Assembly (NCBI RefSeq): GCF_021650705.1
Contig: NZ_CP087138.1
Location: forward strand, 2,356,001 to 2,420,000
Direction of reading: 5' to 3'
Length of the DNA: 64,000 nt
DNA from: Pseudomonas sp. KNUC1026
Lineage (GTDB): Bacteria > Pseudomonadota > Gammaproteobacteria > Pseudomonadales > Pseudomonadaceae
Positions 1 to 8,314 of the stretch are shown in pieces; position 1 is the first letter of the stretch, and each line of letters starts with the position of its first letter. The notes under the pieces are model-generated. The model was not told the origin of the DNA. It searched no databases and saw only the letters and a list, made by a program, of their open reading frames with translations. Position numbers and translations under genes: made by a program.

Positions 1-183
1 GCGCAGGACCGCGTACTGGCACTGGATTACCTCTACCTGTTGGGCATGTTGAGCATGCTGGTGCTGGGCATCCGCTACGCCAGCGACACCTATTTCGAGG
101 CGGCGTTGCTGATCGCACTGCTGGGGTTCACCAGCAGTTTCGCACTGGCGCGCTTTCTGCTGCGTGGCGAGGTGATCGAGTGA
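1..183 (+). CDS. Monovalent cation/H+ antiporter subunit F, C-terminal part
   Basis: The reading frame is open from the first base and ends with TGA at 181-183, so the N-terminus lies outside the window. The 60 visible residues contain two hydrophobic stretches (YLYLLGMLSMLVLGI and LLIALLGFTSSFALARFLL), which fits the small three-helix F subunit of Mrp/Pha/Mnh-type antiporters. These exchange Na+ or K+ for H+ across the inner membrane as a large complex. The next gene is a G subunit starting inside this stop codon, which is the usual F-G order and supports the call more than the sequence alone does. Confidence 0.8.
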   Translation, partial: AQDRVLALDYLYLLGMLSMLVLGIRYASDTYFEAALLIALLGFTSSFALARFLLRGEVIE

Positions 184-494
184 ATACAGTTTTTGAGGCA
201 GCGATTGCACTGCTGGTATTGGGGGGCTCAACTCTGGCGCTGCTGGGAGCAGCAGGCCTGTTGCGCTTTGGCGACTTCTTCCAGCGCCTGCACGCCCCCG
301 CGCTGGGCTACACCCTTGGCGCCTGGTGCATTACCAGCGCGTGCGTACTAGCCTTCAGCCTGGCGGCAGAAGAGCCCAGGCTGCAGGCGTGGCTCATTCC
401 ATTGCTGCTGGCAGTCACCACCCCCGTGAGCACTCTGTTACTGGCACGCACAGCGCTGTTTCGGCGCCCGAAAGCCCAAGGCACAGAGCGCTGA
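180..494 (+). CDS. Monovalent cation/H+ antiporter subunit G
   Basis: A 104-residue protein with three hydrophobic segments and the typical G-subunit core, in which a GAAGLLRFGDFFQRLHAP-type segment follows the first helix (PhaG/MnhG/MrpG family). It is an accessory subunit of the multisubunit cation/proton antiporter in the inner membrane. The GTG start at 180 overlaps the stop of the F subunit by four bases, so the two are probably translationally coupled. It is the last gene of its operon. Its stop codon lies inside a short GAGCGCT heptanucleotide array, and the next gene faces it on the other strand. Confidence 0.9.
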   Translation: MNTVFEAAIALLVLGGSTLALLGAAGLLRFGDFFQRLHAPALGYTLGAWCITSACVLAFSLAAEEPRLQAWLIPLLLAVTTPVSTLLLARTALFRRPKAQGTER

Positions 495-512
495 GCGCTG
501 AGCGCTGAGCGT
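486..512. repeat. Heptanucleotide tandem array, unit GAGCGCT
   Basis: Three perfect head-to-tail copies of GAGCGCT (486-506) plus a partial fourth. The array spans the TGA stop (492-494) of the antiporter G-subunit gene. Two other 7-bp arrays occur in this window, at 8196-8272 and 57910-57949, each at the 3' end of a gene. Confidence 0.8.
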
Positions 513-961
513 CAGGCTGTTCCTGCCTTGAATGTCATCACACCTGCACGCCATTTGGCAGCCTTGGCAATGGCAGCTTTGAGCGGGCGGCTCAGCCCGC
601 CCTGAAGCTGCTCATGGGCTGCGAACACCATCAGCACAGCCTGGCCCTCACGCAATACGATGCCCTGGCCCTGGGGCGTGGCGACAGCTGCAAAATCACG
701 CTCATCGGAAACCACTGCCTTGTGCTCACGATAGCGAAGCTCGAGTTTGCCGCCCTCTCGACTAGGCAGCACAGCAGCCCGGAAATGATCTCCCACTTTA
801 AGTTCAAGCCCGGGTTTGTCGTCGACTACCAGTGCTTCATTGGTATCTATTTCGGCCATGAACAGCTCATCTGCAGACTGCTCGACGATGTAGACGAACT
901 GCGATTGAAACAACTTGACCAACTGAACCCGTAAATCGCCCAACACAAAGAGGGCATGCAT
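512..961 (-). CDS. Hypothetical protein, about 149 aa
   Basis: I do not recognise a family. The frame is open further upstream to 1066, but that extension is cysteine-rich and unlike the rest. The ATG at 961 begins MHALFVLGDLRVQLVKL, which reads like a genuine N-terminus, with a weak TTGAG just upstream. The protein is soluble-looking and mixed in charge, without signal peptide or membrane segment. A central stretch around VVDDKPGLELKVGDHFRAAV looks like a small beta-rich domain. It converges with the antiporter operon and is divergent from the DUF2789 gene. Confidence 0.6.
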   Translation of the reverse strand: MHALFVLGDLRVQLVKLFQSQFVYIVEQSADELFMAEIDTNEALVVDDKPGLELKVGDHFRAAVLPSREGGKLELRYREHKAVVSDERDFAAVATPQGQGIVLREGQAVLMVFAAHEQLQGGLSRPLKAAIAKAAKWRAGVMTFKAGTA

Positions 962-1152
962 CTCAAGACTACTGACGGCCAATGATGGATCCTCTGACTT
1001 GAAAATCGACAGCTCCGCCAACACGGCGAAGCACAAACAAACAACCCTGCAAACGCGAACGGGCAAGCAGGAAGGTTTCCAAAGAAACTTCCACGCAACA
1101 CGCCCTTCAAACCTTCAGCACCCTGAAAACACAACTGCCCTGGAGGCCAGAT

Positions 1153-1398
1153 ATGGAACTGGAAAACCACACGCTCAGCACACTGTTCCAGCAACTGGGG
1201 CTCGATGATTCAGCCCAGAGCATTGACGCGTTCATTGGAAAGCATCAACTGCCCAGCGAGGTGAAGGTGTCTGACGCCGATTTCTGGAGCGACGCCCAAG
1301 CTGCCCTGCTCAAGGAATCGATACTGGCTGACGGGCCAGAAGCCTTGTGGGTCGATGAACTGAACGTTCGCCTGCATTCAGACGCCGATGCCGCATAG
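1153..1398 (+). CDS. DUF2789 family protein
   Basis: An 81-residue acidic protein starting MELENHTLSTLFQQLGL and continuing with an IDAFIGKHQLP segment. This is the usual layout of DUF2789, a short family common in Pseudomonas and other gammaproteobacteria with no established function. A GGAGG about seven bases before the ATG supports the start. There is no signal peptide or membrane helix. It stands alone, divergent from the preceding gene, and ends before a strong inverted repeat at 1437-1459 shared with the converging chemoreceptor gene. Confidence 0.85.
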   Translation: MELENHTLSTLFQQLGLDDSAQSIDAFIGKHQLPSEVKVSDADFWSDAQAALLKESILADGPEALWVDELNVRLHSDADAA

Positions 1399-1436
1399 GC
1401 ATCAGGTGTCATAGCCGGAGAGCTCTCCCCAGACTC

Positions 1437-1459
1437 GCCTGCCAGCCCTGCTGGCAGGC
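1437..1459. terminator. Inverted repeat between convergent genes, probable bidirectional terminator
   Basis: A perfect 10-bp stem (GCCTGCCAGC / GCTGGCAGGC) with a 3-base loop lies between the DUF2789 gene (+) and the chemoreceptor gene (-). There is no clear T-tract on either side, so termination is inferred from stem strength and position. Confidence 0.6.
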
Positions 1460-1538
1460 CTTGGCATCGGCGTGGCGAGCGAAATGCACGTCCATGAACT
1501 GGCGCTGATTTTGCCACCGTTCAGGCGCTAACACACCA

Positions 1539-3146
1539 TTATTTGTCTGGAGCAGGCCTGTACCCCAGCCGCAGGCCACCCCAATGGCGGCCTCCGACCA
1601 TGATCGGCACCGACAGATCGTGCATCAATTCCCCGGTGTCACGGGTATAGGTCTGCAACAGCATGGGCTTTTGGTGGCTGCCACAGCGGATTCCCGTCGC
1701 ATCGTCGAAAAGCCGCTTGCTGCGTGACCAGGCTCTATCGTGGGCCAGGTCGCCAGTCGGCGGGCGGCTGAACGCCTGATTGTGTGTGGGTACGTAGCCT
1801 TGTGGCGTACTGGCAATAGCGAAAACAAGCCCCTCATGACGCTTGAGCAACGGTTCCTGTATCGACGGCAGCACCTGGTCGGCGTAGCGATCGAACCGAG
1901 TCTTGTATTTGGCAGGCTCCGTGCCAGGCTGCACGATGTAGTTGCGGTCGAACAAGTCGTCCGCCGTCAGTTTGCCGGCTGCCAGGTCCGCTTCGAAACG
2001 GGCCGCTATGGCCTGTGCCCCCTCCCGCGCCAGGTCGAAAACTCGCTGGTGGTAGTCATCCAGGCCCACTTCAGCCAGCCGCTCACTGAGGTTCTCCGCT
2101 TGCGCCTCGAGCTCGCCAGCTGCGCGGTCAAGCTGGTGGGTACGCTCATCGCTCACGGCCAGATCACCGCGCATGCGCTCGATCGCTTCGAACAATGTGG
2201 CAAGTTGTTCACGATTGGCGCGGGCGCCCTGGTCGATGCTGCCCATGCGGTTCTCCACGCCAGCGGCGAGGCCTGCGATCTGCGCGAGTTGCTCGCCGGT
2301 ACCCTGAACCTGCTCGACCCCGGCCTGAAGTTCATCGGTCAGTTGGTGAATCTGCCCGACCACCTCACCGGTGCGCTGTTGGATTTCACCCACCATCTGC
2401 CCAACTTCCTCGGTGGCCGCCGCGGTGCGGGCGGCAAGCCCACGCACCTCATCGGCCACCACTGCGAAGCCGCGGCCGTGCTCACCGGCGCGGGCGGCCT
2501 CGATGGCGGCGTTGAGCGCCAATAGGTTGGTCTGGCTGGCAATTGACTGGATCGTGGAGGCGACGCGCTGGATGCTGTCGCCCAGTTGCGCCAGCACCTC
2601 AATGGTCTGCCGGCTATGGCTGGCACGCTGGCTGAGCCGGTGCATGCGTTGGATGGACTCTTCAAGTGCCGCCTGCCCTGCCCCGGCGCAGGCATGGACA
2701 CTGCTCGCCGCCTCAAGCGCCTGGCTGCCTTGCGCGGCTGTGCTGTCGACGGTGTGGATCATCGCCTGGGCGCTGTCGACGATCTGCGCCGCAGAGGCCA
2801 GTTGCGACTCCAGGCGCTGCGCCAGTTGCTTGACCGACCAGGCGACCCCGGCGGCAGAAAGCGCATTCTGACTGGTGTGGCGGGCAAGGTCGGCTGCAAG
2901 CGCCTGAACCCCAGGCTGTTCTGGCTGTGCGGCCTGCCGGGATTGCAGCGAGCGGCCAGGAAGCCATTGCGCGAGCAACGCCAGCACCACGCCTGCCCAG
3001 GCAGGCAGGCCCATCGCCTGCACCGCCCAGAACAGCCCACTCAATATCAACGCCTGAGCCGCCCACCAGCACAGCACCGATACGCTCAGACGTGGTCGAG
3101 GGGCGGGCGCCGAGCGCTCCAGGGTGGTAGGCGTGCCAATGCTCAT
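1539..3146 (-). CDS. Methyl-accepting chemotaxis protein
   Basis: About 535 residues. A GCAGGAGTC Shine-Dalgarno sits ten bases before the ATG at 3146 ([12 protein letters not shown]), so I prefer this start to the longer frame reaching 3194. Two close hydrophobic segments near residues 22-62 form a short membrane hairpin with no large periplasmic sensor domain. The signalling domain carries the conserved hairpin tip, read as [20 protein letters not shown] followed by [12 protein letters not shown]. After it comes a C-terminal region of about 200 residues with a '[15 protein letters not shown]...' segment and a cytoplasmic sensor-like fold. The ligand is unknown. It should couple to CheW/CheA, but no che gene is nearby. 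Confidence 0.9.
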   Translation of the reverse strand: MSIGTPTTLERSAPAPRPRLSVSVLCWWAAQALILSGLFWAVQAMGLPAWAGVVLALLAQWLPGRSLQSRQAAQPEQPGVQALAADLARHTSQNALSAAGVAWSVKQLAQRLESQLASAAQIVDSAQAMIHTVDSTAAQGSQALEAASSVHACAGAGQAALEESIQRMHRLSQRASHSRQTIEVLAQLGDSIQRVASTIQSIASQTNLLALNAAIEAARAGEHGRGFAVVADEVRGLAARTAAATEEVGQMVGEIQQRTGEVVGQIHQLTDELQAGVEQVQGTGEQLAQIAGLAAGVENRMGSIDQGARANREQLATLFEAIERMRGDLAVSDERTHQLDRAAGELEAQAENLSERLAEVGLDDYHQRVFDLAREGAQAIAARFEADLAAGKLTADDLFDRNYIVQPGTEPAKYKTRFDRYADQVLPSIQEPLLKRHEGLVFAIASTPQGYVPTHNQAFSRPPTGDLAHDRAWSRSKRLFDDATGIRCGSHQKPMLLQTYTRDTGELMHDLSVPIMVGGRHWGGLRLGYRPAPDK

Positions 3147-3246
3147 GGTCGCGACTCCTGCGGGCATTCTAATTGTGCCCGCAGCATGCGCCATCAGTTA
3201 GCCAGTGGCCATGCTGCCTTGGTAGGGGCCGACGACCGGCCGGTCA

Positions 3247-3651
3247 TCAGACCTGGCGCTGGTGCTTGTCGAGCTGCTCGTGACGCTCCTGCGCCTCGAT
3301 GCAGTATTTGGTGATGGGGCTGATCAGCAGGCGTTTCAGGCCGATGGGCTCACCGCTGTCATCGCACCAGCCAAAGGTGTCCTCGGCAATGCGGCCCAAG
3401 GCCATTTCCAGTTGCGGCAGCAGGCGCTGATCGCGCTCGATGGCGTTGACCAGCCAGTGGCGCTCTTCCTCGACCGACGCGACATCGGCCGGGTCGGCGG
3501 GCGATTCCAGGCTCTCGATGGCCTGGCGGCTCAGCTCGATACGCTCCTGGGTCTCGACTTTCAAGGCCTGGATCATGCCCTGGAAGTAAGCCAGTTGCGT
3601 GGCGTTCATGTAGTCGTCGGCCGGCATCGCCAGCAGCTCATCCTTCGTCAT
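3247..3651 (-). CDS. DksA/TraR-family transcription factor with an incomplete zinc finger
   Basis: A 134-residue protein starting MTKDELLAMP. GAGAGA precedes the ATG at 3651, and the frame upstream is unlike coding DNA. Residues 30-90 form the coiled coil and 94-125 the globular finger. In canonical DksA four cysteines bind zinc; here the positions read Cys96, Ser99, Cys117, Ala120, so two are missing. DksA-like proteins enter the RNA polymerase secondary channel and modulate rRNA and amino-acid promoters with ppGpp. Zinc-free paralogues such as DksA2 in Pseudomonas can work under zinc limitation. It is divergent from the Fur-controlled efe operon, which may point to metal-responsive expression, though no Zur site was recognised. 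Confidence 0.85.
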   Translation of the reverse strand: MTKDELLAMPADDYMNATQLAYFQGMIQALKVETQERIELSRQAIESLESPADPADVASVEEERHWLVNAIERDQRLLPQLEMALGRIAEDTFGWCDDSGEPIGLKRLLISPITKYCIEAQERHEQLDKHQRQV

Positions 3652-3863
3652 GTATCTCTCGATTAAAGCCTTGGTTCGAACGCGGTACGGGCACTTTCGG
3701 CACCCGGCAAAGCGCATGAGGGGCGGCAGTCTAAGGGCGCGGGCCGCGCGCAGCAATAGCCAAGCGATGGGATTTGGACACAAGGCAGCGCCTGGGGGCA
3801 CCCGGCACCGGTTACGTCTAGCGCCCGGTTGACCTGGCGCAGGAAAAAGGCGCCGGGGTATTC

Positions 3864-3882
3864 AATAATGGTTCTCATTATG
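3864..3882 (+). promoter_or_regulatory. Fur box upstream of efeU
   Basis: The 19-base site AATAATGGTTCTCATTATG matches the classical Fur consensus (GATAATGATAATCATTATC) at 14 of 19 positions and keeps the inverted-repeat halves. It lies 41 bases before the efeU ATG, where iron-loaded Fur would block polymerase. This predicts iron-repressed transcription of the efe operon. Confidence 0.85.
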
Positions 3883-3922
3883 TTACAACTGCGCACTTTC
3901 ATTAACAGGCGGTTTGCAGTAA

Positions 3923-4765
3923 ATGCTCGTTCCTTTTCTGATCATGCTGCGCGAAGGGATTGAAGCCGCGCTCATCGTTGGCATCATCGCCAGTTATCTC
4001 AAGCAAACCGGCCGCGGCCAATGGATGCCCGCCGTCTGGATCGGGGTATTGCTTGCCGGCGCGCTGGCCCTGCTGGTGGGTGGTGGCCTGGAGCTGATCG
4101 CCGCTGAATTTCCGCAAAAGCAACAGGAACTGTTCGAGTCGGTGATTGGCTTGATGGCTGTGATCATCCTCAGTTCCATGGTGGTGTGGATGCGCAAGGT
4201 CGCCCGCTCGCTCAAGACCGAACTGCACGGCTCGCTGGAGCAGGCGCTGGCCGGCTCGCGCAACCAGACGCTCGCCCTGATCGCCATGGTGTTCTTCGCC
4301 GTTGCCCGTGAAGGCCTGGAAACCGTGTTCTTTCTGCTGGCGATCTTCCAGCAGAGCGAAGGCTTCAGCGCCCCGCTCGGGGCGTTGCTCGGGTTGCTGG
4401 GCGCCGTCGCCATCGGCCTTGCGCTGTATCGCGGCAGCCTGAAACTCAACCTCTCGCAATTCTTCCGCTGGACAGGCCTGTTCATCCTGGTGGTGGCGGC
4501 CGGCATCCTCGCCAATTCGATGCGTTCGCTGCACGAGGCAGGGGTGTGGAACAGCCTGCAGGAAGTTGTGTTCGACATCAGCGCCACGCTGCCGATGGAC
4601 GGCCCGGTGGGCTCGGTGCTGGCCGGCATGTTCGGCTACCAGGATGCGCCCACCGTGAGCGTGCTGGGGGCATGGGCCTTGTACATGGCATTCGCCCTGA
4701 TTCTGTTTTTCCTCCCGGGCAAGCCCGCGCCTGCCCGCTCAACCTCTACCGTTACCCAGCCTTAA
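3923..4765 (+). CDS. efeU: Iron permease EfeU (FTR1 family)
   Basis: A 280-residue inner-membrane protein with about seven helices. It carries both FTR1 signature motifs: REGIE at residues 10-14, in the first helix, and REGLE at 129-133. Their glutamates are thought to bind the iron during passage. Length and topology match EfeU. It starts 41 bases after a Fur box and is followed nine bases later by efeO, so it leads an iron-repressed efeUOB operon. The frame is intact, unlike some K-12 alleles of this gene. Confidence 0.95.
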   Translation: MLVPFLIMLREGIEAALIVGIIASYLKQTGRGQWMPAVWIGVLLAGALALLVGGGLELIAAEFPQKQQELFESVIGLMAVIILSSMVVWMRKVARSLKTELHGSLEQALAGSRNQTLALIAMVFFAVAREGLETVFFLLAIFQQSEGFSAPLGALLGLLGAVAIGLALYRGSLKLNLSQFFRWTGLFILVVAAGILANSMRSLHEAGVWNSLQEVVFDISATLPMDGPVGSVLAGMFGYQDAPTVSVLGAWALYMAFALILFFLPGKPAPARSTSTVTQP

Positions 4766-4773
4766 GGGGCCCC

Positions 4774-5964
4774 ATGTCCAACCCAACTCAACAGCCGCCC
4801 CGCCTGCTGCGGGCGGCGGTGGCAGGCTCGGCGGTCGTTCTGATCGCCGCAGGGGGCCTGTTCTACTACGCCTCCAAAGTCGCCAGTGAAAAACGCAAGG
4901 CCACTGCTGGCAGTGAAATCACCGTTACCATCCACCCCAAGCAGTGCGAGCCCAACGCACTCACCGTACCGGCCGGCAAGACGACGTTCCGTATCGTCAA
5001 CGCCAGCGACCGGGCGGTGGAATGGGAGATTCTCGACGGCGTGCTGGTGGTCGAGGAGCGCGAGAACATCACTCCAGGGCTGAGCCAGGTAATCAATGCC
5101 AACCTTGAGCCCGGCGAGTACGCCATCACCTGCGGCCTGCTATCAAACCCTCGCGGCACGCTGAAAGTGACCGCGACCGCCGAATCCGAGGCTCGCGCCA
5201 AGGCGCGCCCGGAGATGACAGCGTTCATTGGCCCGCTGTCGGAATACCGCGTGTACCTGAGCATTCAGGGCAGCAGCCTGATCCAGGGCGTGGATGCCCT
5301 GACCAAGGCCATCGATGCAGGCGACCTGGCTGCAGCCCGCGCTGCCTACGCGCCTGCACGTGCGGCCTATCAGCGCATCGCGCCCGCTGCACAGCGTTTC
5401 GCCGAGCTCAACAACGCGATCGACGCACGCGCCGACTATTACGAAAAACGCGAGCAAGACCCCTCCTTCACCGGCTTCCATCGCCTGGAGTACGGCCTGT
5501 TCCAACAAAGCAGCGTCGAGGGCCTGGCAGCGGTAACCCATCGCCTGCAAGCAGACGTCACCACCCTCAAGACACAGTTGCTGGCAACACCCATCCCGCC
5601 GGATCAACTGGTGAGCATCGTCTCGCGCAACCTGCGCACACTGGCCGACAACCGCTTCAACGGTGAAGAGGAGCGTTACAGCCACCTGGACCTCAATGGC
5701 TTTGCCGCCAACCTTGAAGGTGCCGGCAAGGTCATCGACCTGATGCACCCGTTGCTGGAAAAACGCGCAGCCTCCCTGGTGACGCAACTGGACAGCAACC
5801 GCCAGGCGTTCAAGGCCCAACTCGACGCCCTGCGCGAAGGCGACGGCTACCGCGCCTATGACAAGGTGGGCGACGACCAGCGCAAAGCGCTGGCGAGCGC
5901 CGCCAAAGCCCTGGCCGACAGCCTTGACGGCATCGACCAGGCCCTGGGCCTGTCGGCCCTGTAA
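4774..5964 (+). CDS. efeO: Iron uptake protein EfeO (cupredoxin plus M75 domain)
   Basis: A 396-residue exported protein. The ATG at 4774 follows the efeU stop by eight bases. An N-terminal hydrophobic segment (about residues 10-29) directs export. Residues 45-130 form a cupredoxin-like domain with an HPKQCEPNALTVPAG start. The remainder is an imelysin/M75 helical domain with the metal-binding HXXE motif as HRLE at 236-239. EfeO is the periplasmic component that delivers iron to EfeU. The M75-only relative after efeB shares this second domain. Confidence 0.93.
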   Translation: MSNPTQQPPRLLRAAVAGSAVVLIAAGGLFYYASKVASEKRKATAGSEITVTIHPKQCEPNALTVPAGKTTFRIVNASDRAVEWEILDGVLVVEERENITPGLSQVINANLEPGEYAITCGLLSNPRGTLKVTATAESEARAKARPEMTAFIGPLSEYRVYLSIQGSSLIQGVDALTKAIDAGDLAAARAAYAPARAAYQRIAPAAQRFAELNNAIDARADYYEKREQDPSFTGFHRLEYGLFQQSSVEGLAAVTHRLQADVTTLKTQLLATPIPPDQLVSIVSRNLRTLADNRFNGEEERYSHLDLNGFAANLEGAGKVIDLMHPLLEKRAASLVTQLDSNRQAFKAQLDALREGDGYRAYDKVGDDQRKALASAAKALADSLDGIDQALGLSAL

Positions 5965-5982
5965 CACCGTGGAACAGAACTG

Positions 5983-7302
5983 ATGAGCGAAAAAGACAGC
6001 AACGCCCACTCCCCCGACCGCCGCCGCGTATTGCTGGGGCTGGGTGCCGCCGGTGCCGCCATTGCCGGCGGCGCCCTGACCTGCCCGATGGGTGCCCATG
6101 CTGCAGCGAGCGCGCAGCAGCACCAGGTCACAGACGCACCGAAAAGCGACAAGACCCAGGACCACCACGCCTACGAAGGCGTGCATCAGGCCGGCATCGT
6201 CACGCCCCGCCCTGCTGCCGGCATGCTGGTGGCCTTCGATGTGCTGGCCAACGACCGCGACGATCTGGAGCGGATGTTCCGCACCCTGGATGAGCGCATT
6301 CGCTTCTTGATGAAAGGGGGCGTGGTCGCTGACATCGACCCGAAGTTGCCACCGCTGGATTCGGGCATCCTCGGCCCCAATGTGACCCCCGACAACCTGA
6401 CCATCACCGTCGCTGTCGGCGCCTCGCTGTTCGACGACCGCTACGGGCTGGCCCACGCCAAGCCCAAGCGCCTTATCCGCATGGTGGGCTTCCCCAACGA
6501 CGCACTGGAAGAAGACCGCTGCCACGGCGACCTGACCCTGCAGTTCTGTTCCAACACCCCCGACACCAACATCCACGCGCTACGCGACATCGTCAAGAAC
6601 CTGCCAGACCTGCTCTACGTACGCTGGAAACAGGAAGGCACGGTGCCGCCGCAAGCGCCCACCAAGCCGGGCGAACCTGAACAGAGCGCGCGCAACTTCC
6701 TGGGCTTTCGCGATGGCTCGGCCAACCCCGACTCGGCAGACGCCAAGGCCATGGACCAGATCGTATGGGTTCAACCGGGCAGCGATGAGCCGGCCTGGGC
6801 CGCCCACGGCAGCTATCAGGCCGTGCGCCTGATCCGTAACTACGTCGAGCGTTGGGACCGCACGCCGCTGCAAGAGCAGGAGGCGATCTTCGGCCGCAAG
6901 AAAGCCACTGGCGCCCCCATGGACGGCAAGCACGAAAGCGACGTGCCCGACTACAGCAAAGATGAAGCCGGCAAGGTCACCGCGCTCAACTCGCACATCC
7001 GCATGGCCAACCCGCGCACGCCAGCTTCGCAAGCCAACATCATCCTGCGCCGGCCATTCAACTACTCCAACGGGGTGATGAAGAACGGCCAGCTGGACAT
7101 GGGCCTGCTGTTCATCTGCTACCAGGCCGATTTGCTCAAAGGCTTCATCACTGTGCAGACCCGCCTGAACGGCGAGCCGCTGGAGGAGTACCTCAAGCCT
7201 ACCGGTGGCGGCTACTTCTTCACCTTGCCTGGCGTGAACGGCAAGGACGATTTCATGGGCCGTTCGCTGTTGCAGGCGGCCGAGAAAAGCAAGACCGCTT
7301 GA
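5983..7302 (+). CDS. efeB: Deferrochelatase/DyP-type peroxidase EfeB
   Basis: A 439-residue haem peroxidase-like protein. The N-terminus has a twin-arginine signal (RRRVLLGLGAAGAA near residues 9-25) followed by an Ala-rich cleavage region, so it is folded in the cytoplasm and exported by Tat. The DyP-family signature GFRDG is at residues 241-245 and includes the catalytic aspartate. A distal haem-ligand region follows, around NPRTPASQANIILRRPFNY. EfeB is proposed to oxidise Fe(II) or handle haem for EfeU/EfeO. It begins 18 bases after efeO and is followed by an additional M75 protein. Confidence 0.95.
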   Translation: MSEKDSNAHSPDRRRVLLGLGAAGAAIAGGALTCPMGAHAAASAQQHQVTDAPKSDKTQDHHAYEGVHQAGIVTPRPAAGMLVAFDVLANDRDDLERMFRTLDERIRFLMKGGVVADIDPKLPPLDSGILGPNVTPDNLTITVAVGASLFDDRYGLAHAKPKRLIRMVGFPNDALEEDRCHGDLTLQFCSNTPDTNIHALRDIVKNLPDLLYVRWKQEGTVPPQAPTKPGEPEQSARNFLGFRDGSANPDSADAKAMDQIVWVQPGSDEPAWAAHGSYQAVRLIRNYVERWDRTPLQEQEAIFGRKKATGAPMDGKHESDVPDYSKDEAGKVTALNSHIRMANPRTPASQANIILRRPFNYSNGVMKNGQLDMGLLFICYQADLLKGFITVQTRLNGEPLEEYLKPTGGGYFFTLPGVNGKDDFMGRSLLQAAEKSKTA

Positions 7303-7338
7303 ACACACCAAGGACTCATAACAACTGGGGAGCCCCGC

Positions 7339-8159
7339 ATGAAAAAAACGCCTCTGGCTTTGCTGTTCACCCTCGGCGTGCTGAGCGCGCCGAGCTTTGC
7401 CGCCAACGCTTCGTCGCTGGACCTGGTGCAGCCGATCTCGGATTACAAGATCTACGTCACTGAAGAAGTGGGCAAACTGGTCACCGAGACTCAGGCCTTC
7501 ACCGATGCCGTGAAGAAAGGCGATATCGCTACCGCCAAGAAGCTCTACCCCACCACGCGGGTGCATTACGAGGCCATCGAGCCGATCGCCGAGCTGTTCG
7601 ACGACCTGGACAAGTCGATCGACTCCCGCGAAGACGACCATGAGCAAGGCGTCAAGGCGGACGACTTCACCGGCTTCCATCGCCTGGAATACGGCCTGTA
7701 CGCCAAGAACACCACCAAAGGCTACGAGGGCTTCGCCGACGACCTGATCAAGGACGTCAAGGACCTGGACAAACGCATCGCCGAGCTGACCTTCCCGCCG
7801 GAGAAGTGGTCGGTGGCGCTGCCGCGCTGATGGAAGAAGTGGCCGCCACCAAGATCTCGGGTGAAGAAGATCGCTACAGCCACACCGACCTGTACGATTT
7901 CGACGGTAACGTCACCGGCGCCAAGAAGATCTTCGAGCTGTTCAAGCCGCAGATCGTCAAGCAGGACAAAGCCTTCGCCGACAAGGTCGAGAAGAACTTC
8001 GCCACCGTCGACAAGATCCTGGCCAAGTACAAGACCAAGGACGGCGGCTTCGAGACCTATGACAAAGTCTCCGAGCGCGACCGCAAGGCGCTGGTCGGGC
8101 CAGTCAACACCCTGGCCGAAGACCTCTCCACCCTGCGTGGCAAACTGGGCTTGAATTGA
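7339..8159 (+). CDS. M75-domain EfeO/EfeM-like iron uptake protein, interrupted by one frameshift
   Basis: The gene begins with a clear signal peptide ([21 protein letters not shown]). An imelysin/M75 domain follows, with HRLE at residues 114-117, the same HXXE motif as EfeO but without the cupredoxin domain. The first frame stops at 7830. The rest of the domain ([20 protein letters not shown] to the stop at 8159) continues in the next frame. Adding one G in the AAGTGG at about 7802-7807 would restore [15 protein letters not shown] and a protein of about 273 residues. It is the fourth gene of the efe operon, 36 bases after efeB, and probably a periplasmic iron-binding partner. The deletion could be real or a sequencing error. 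Confidence 0.88.
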
Positions 8160-8195
8160 GCTTCGAGCTTGTAGCAGCAAGCTTCAAGCACCGCA

Positions 8196-8272
8196 GCTTG
8201 TGGCTTGTAGCTTGTAGCTTGTAGCTTGTAGCTTGTAGCTTGTAGCTTGTAGCTTGTAGCTTGTAGCTTGTA
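8196..8272. repeat. Heptanucleotide tandem array, unit GCTTGTA, about 11 copies
   Basis: Ten perfect copies of GCTTGTA (8203-8272) are preceded by one imperfect copy (GCTTGTG) and by degenerate AGCTT-containing sequence from the efeM-like stop onward. The array lies between that stop and the hairpin at 8279-8314. Seven-base units like this expand and contract by slippage and are a feature of Pseudomonas intergenic DNA. Confidence 0.95.
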
Positions 8273-8278
8273 GCTCGA

Positions 8279-8314
8279 ATGCTAGGCTCCTTGGATTTAC
8301 AAGGAGCCTAGCAT
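8279..8314 (+). promoter_or_regulatory. Perfect hairpin covering the ribosome binding site and start of the SDR gene
   Basis: A perfect 15-bp inverted repeat (ATGCTAGGCTCCTTG / CAAGGAGCCTAGCAT) has a 6-base loop. The right arm contains the AAGGAG Shine-Dalgarno (8301-8306) and the first two bases of the ATG at 8313. If transcription starts upstream of the left arm, the mRNA would hide its own initiation site. It could also end transcription of the efe operon, but no T-tract follows. Position and pairing are seen directly; the regulatory role is inferred. Confidence 0.75.

Noticed and set aside
8160..8312. Possible CRISPR array from the regular repeats
   Set aside because: The units are seven bases with no spacers and there are no cas genes, so this is a microsatellite.
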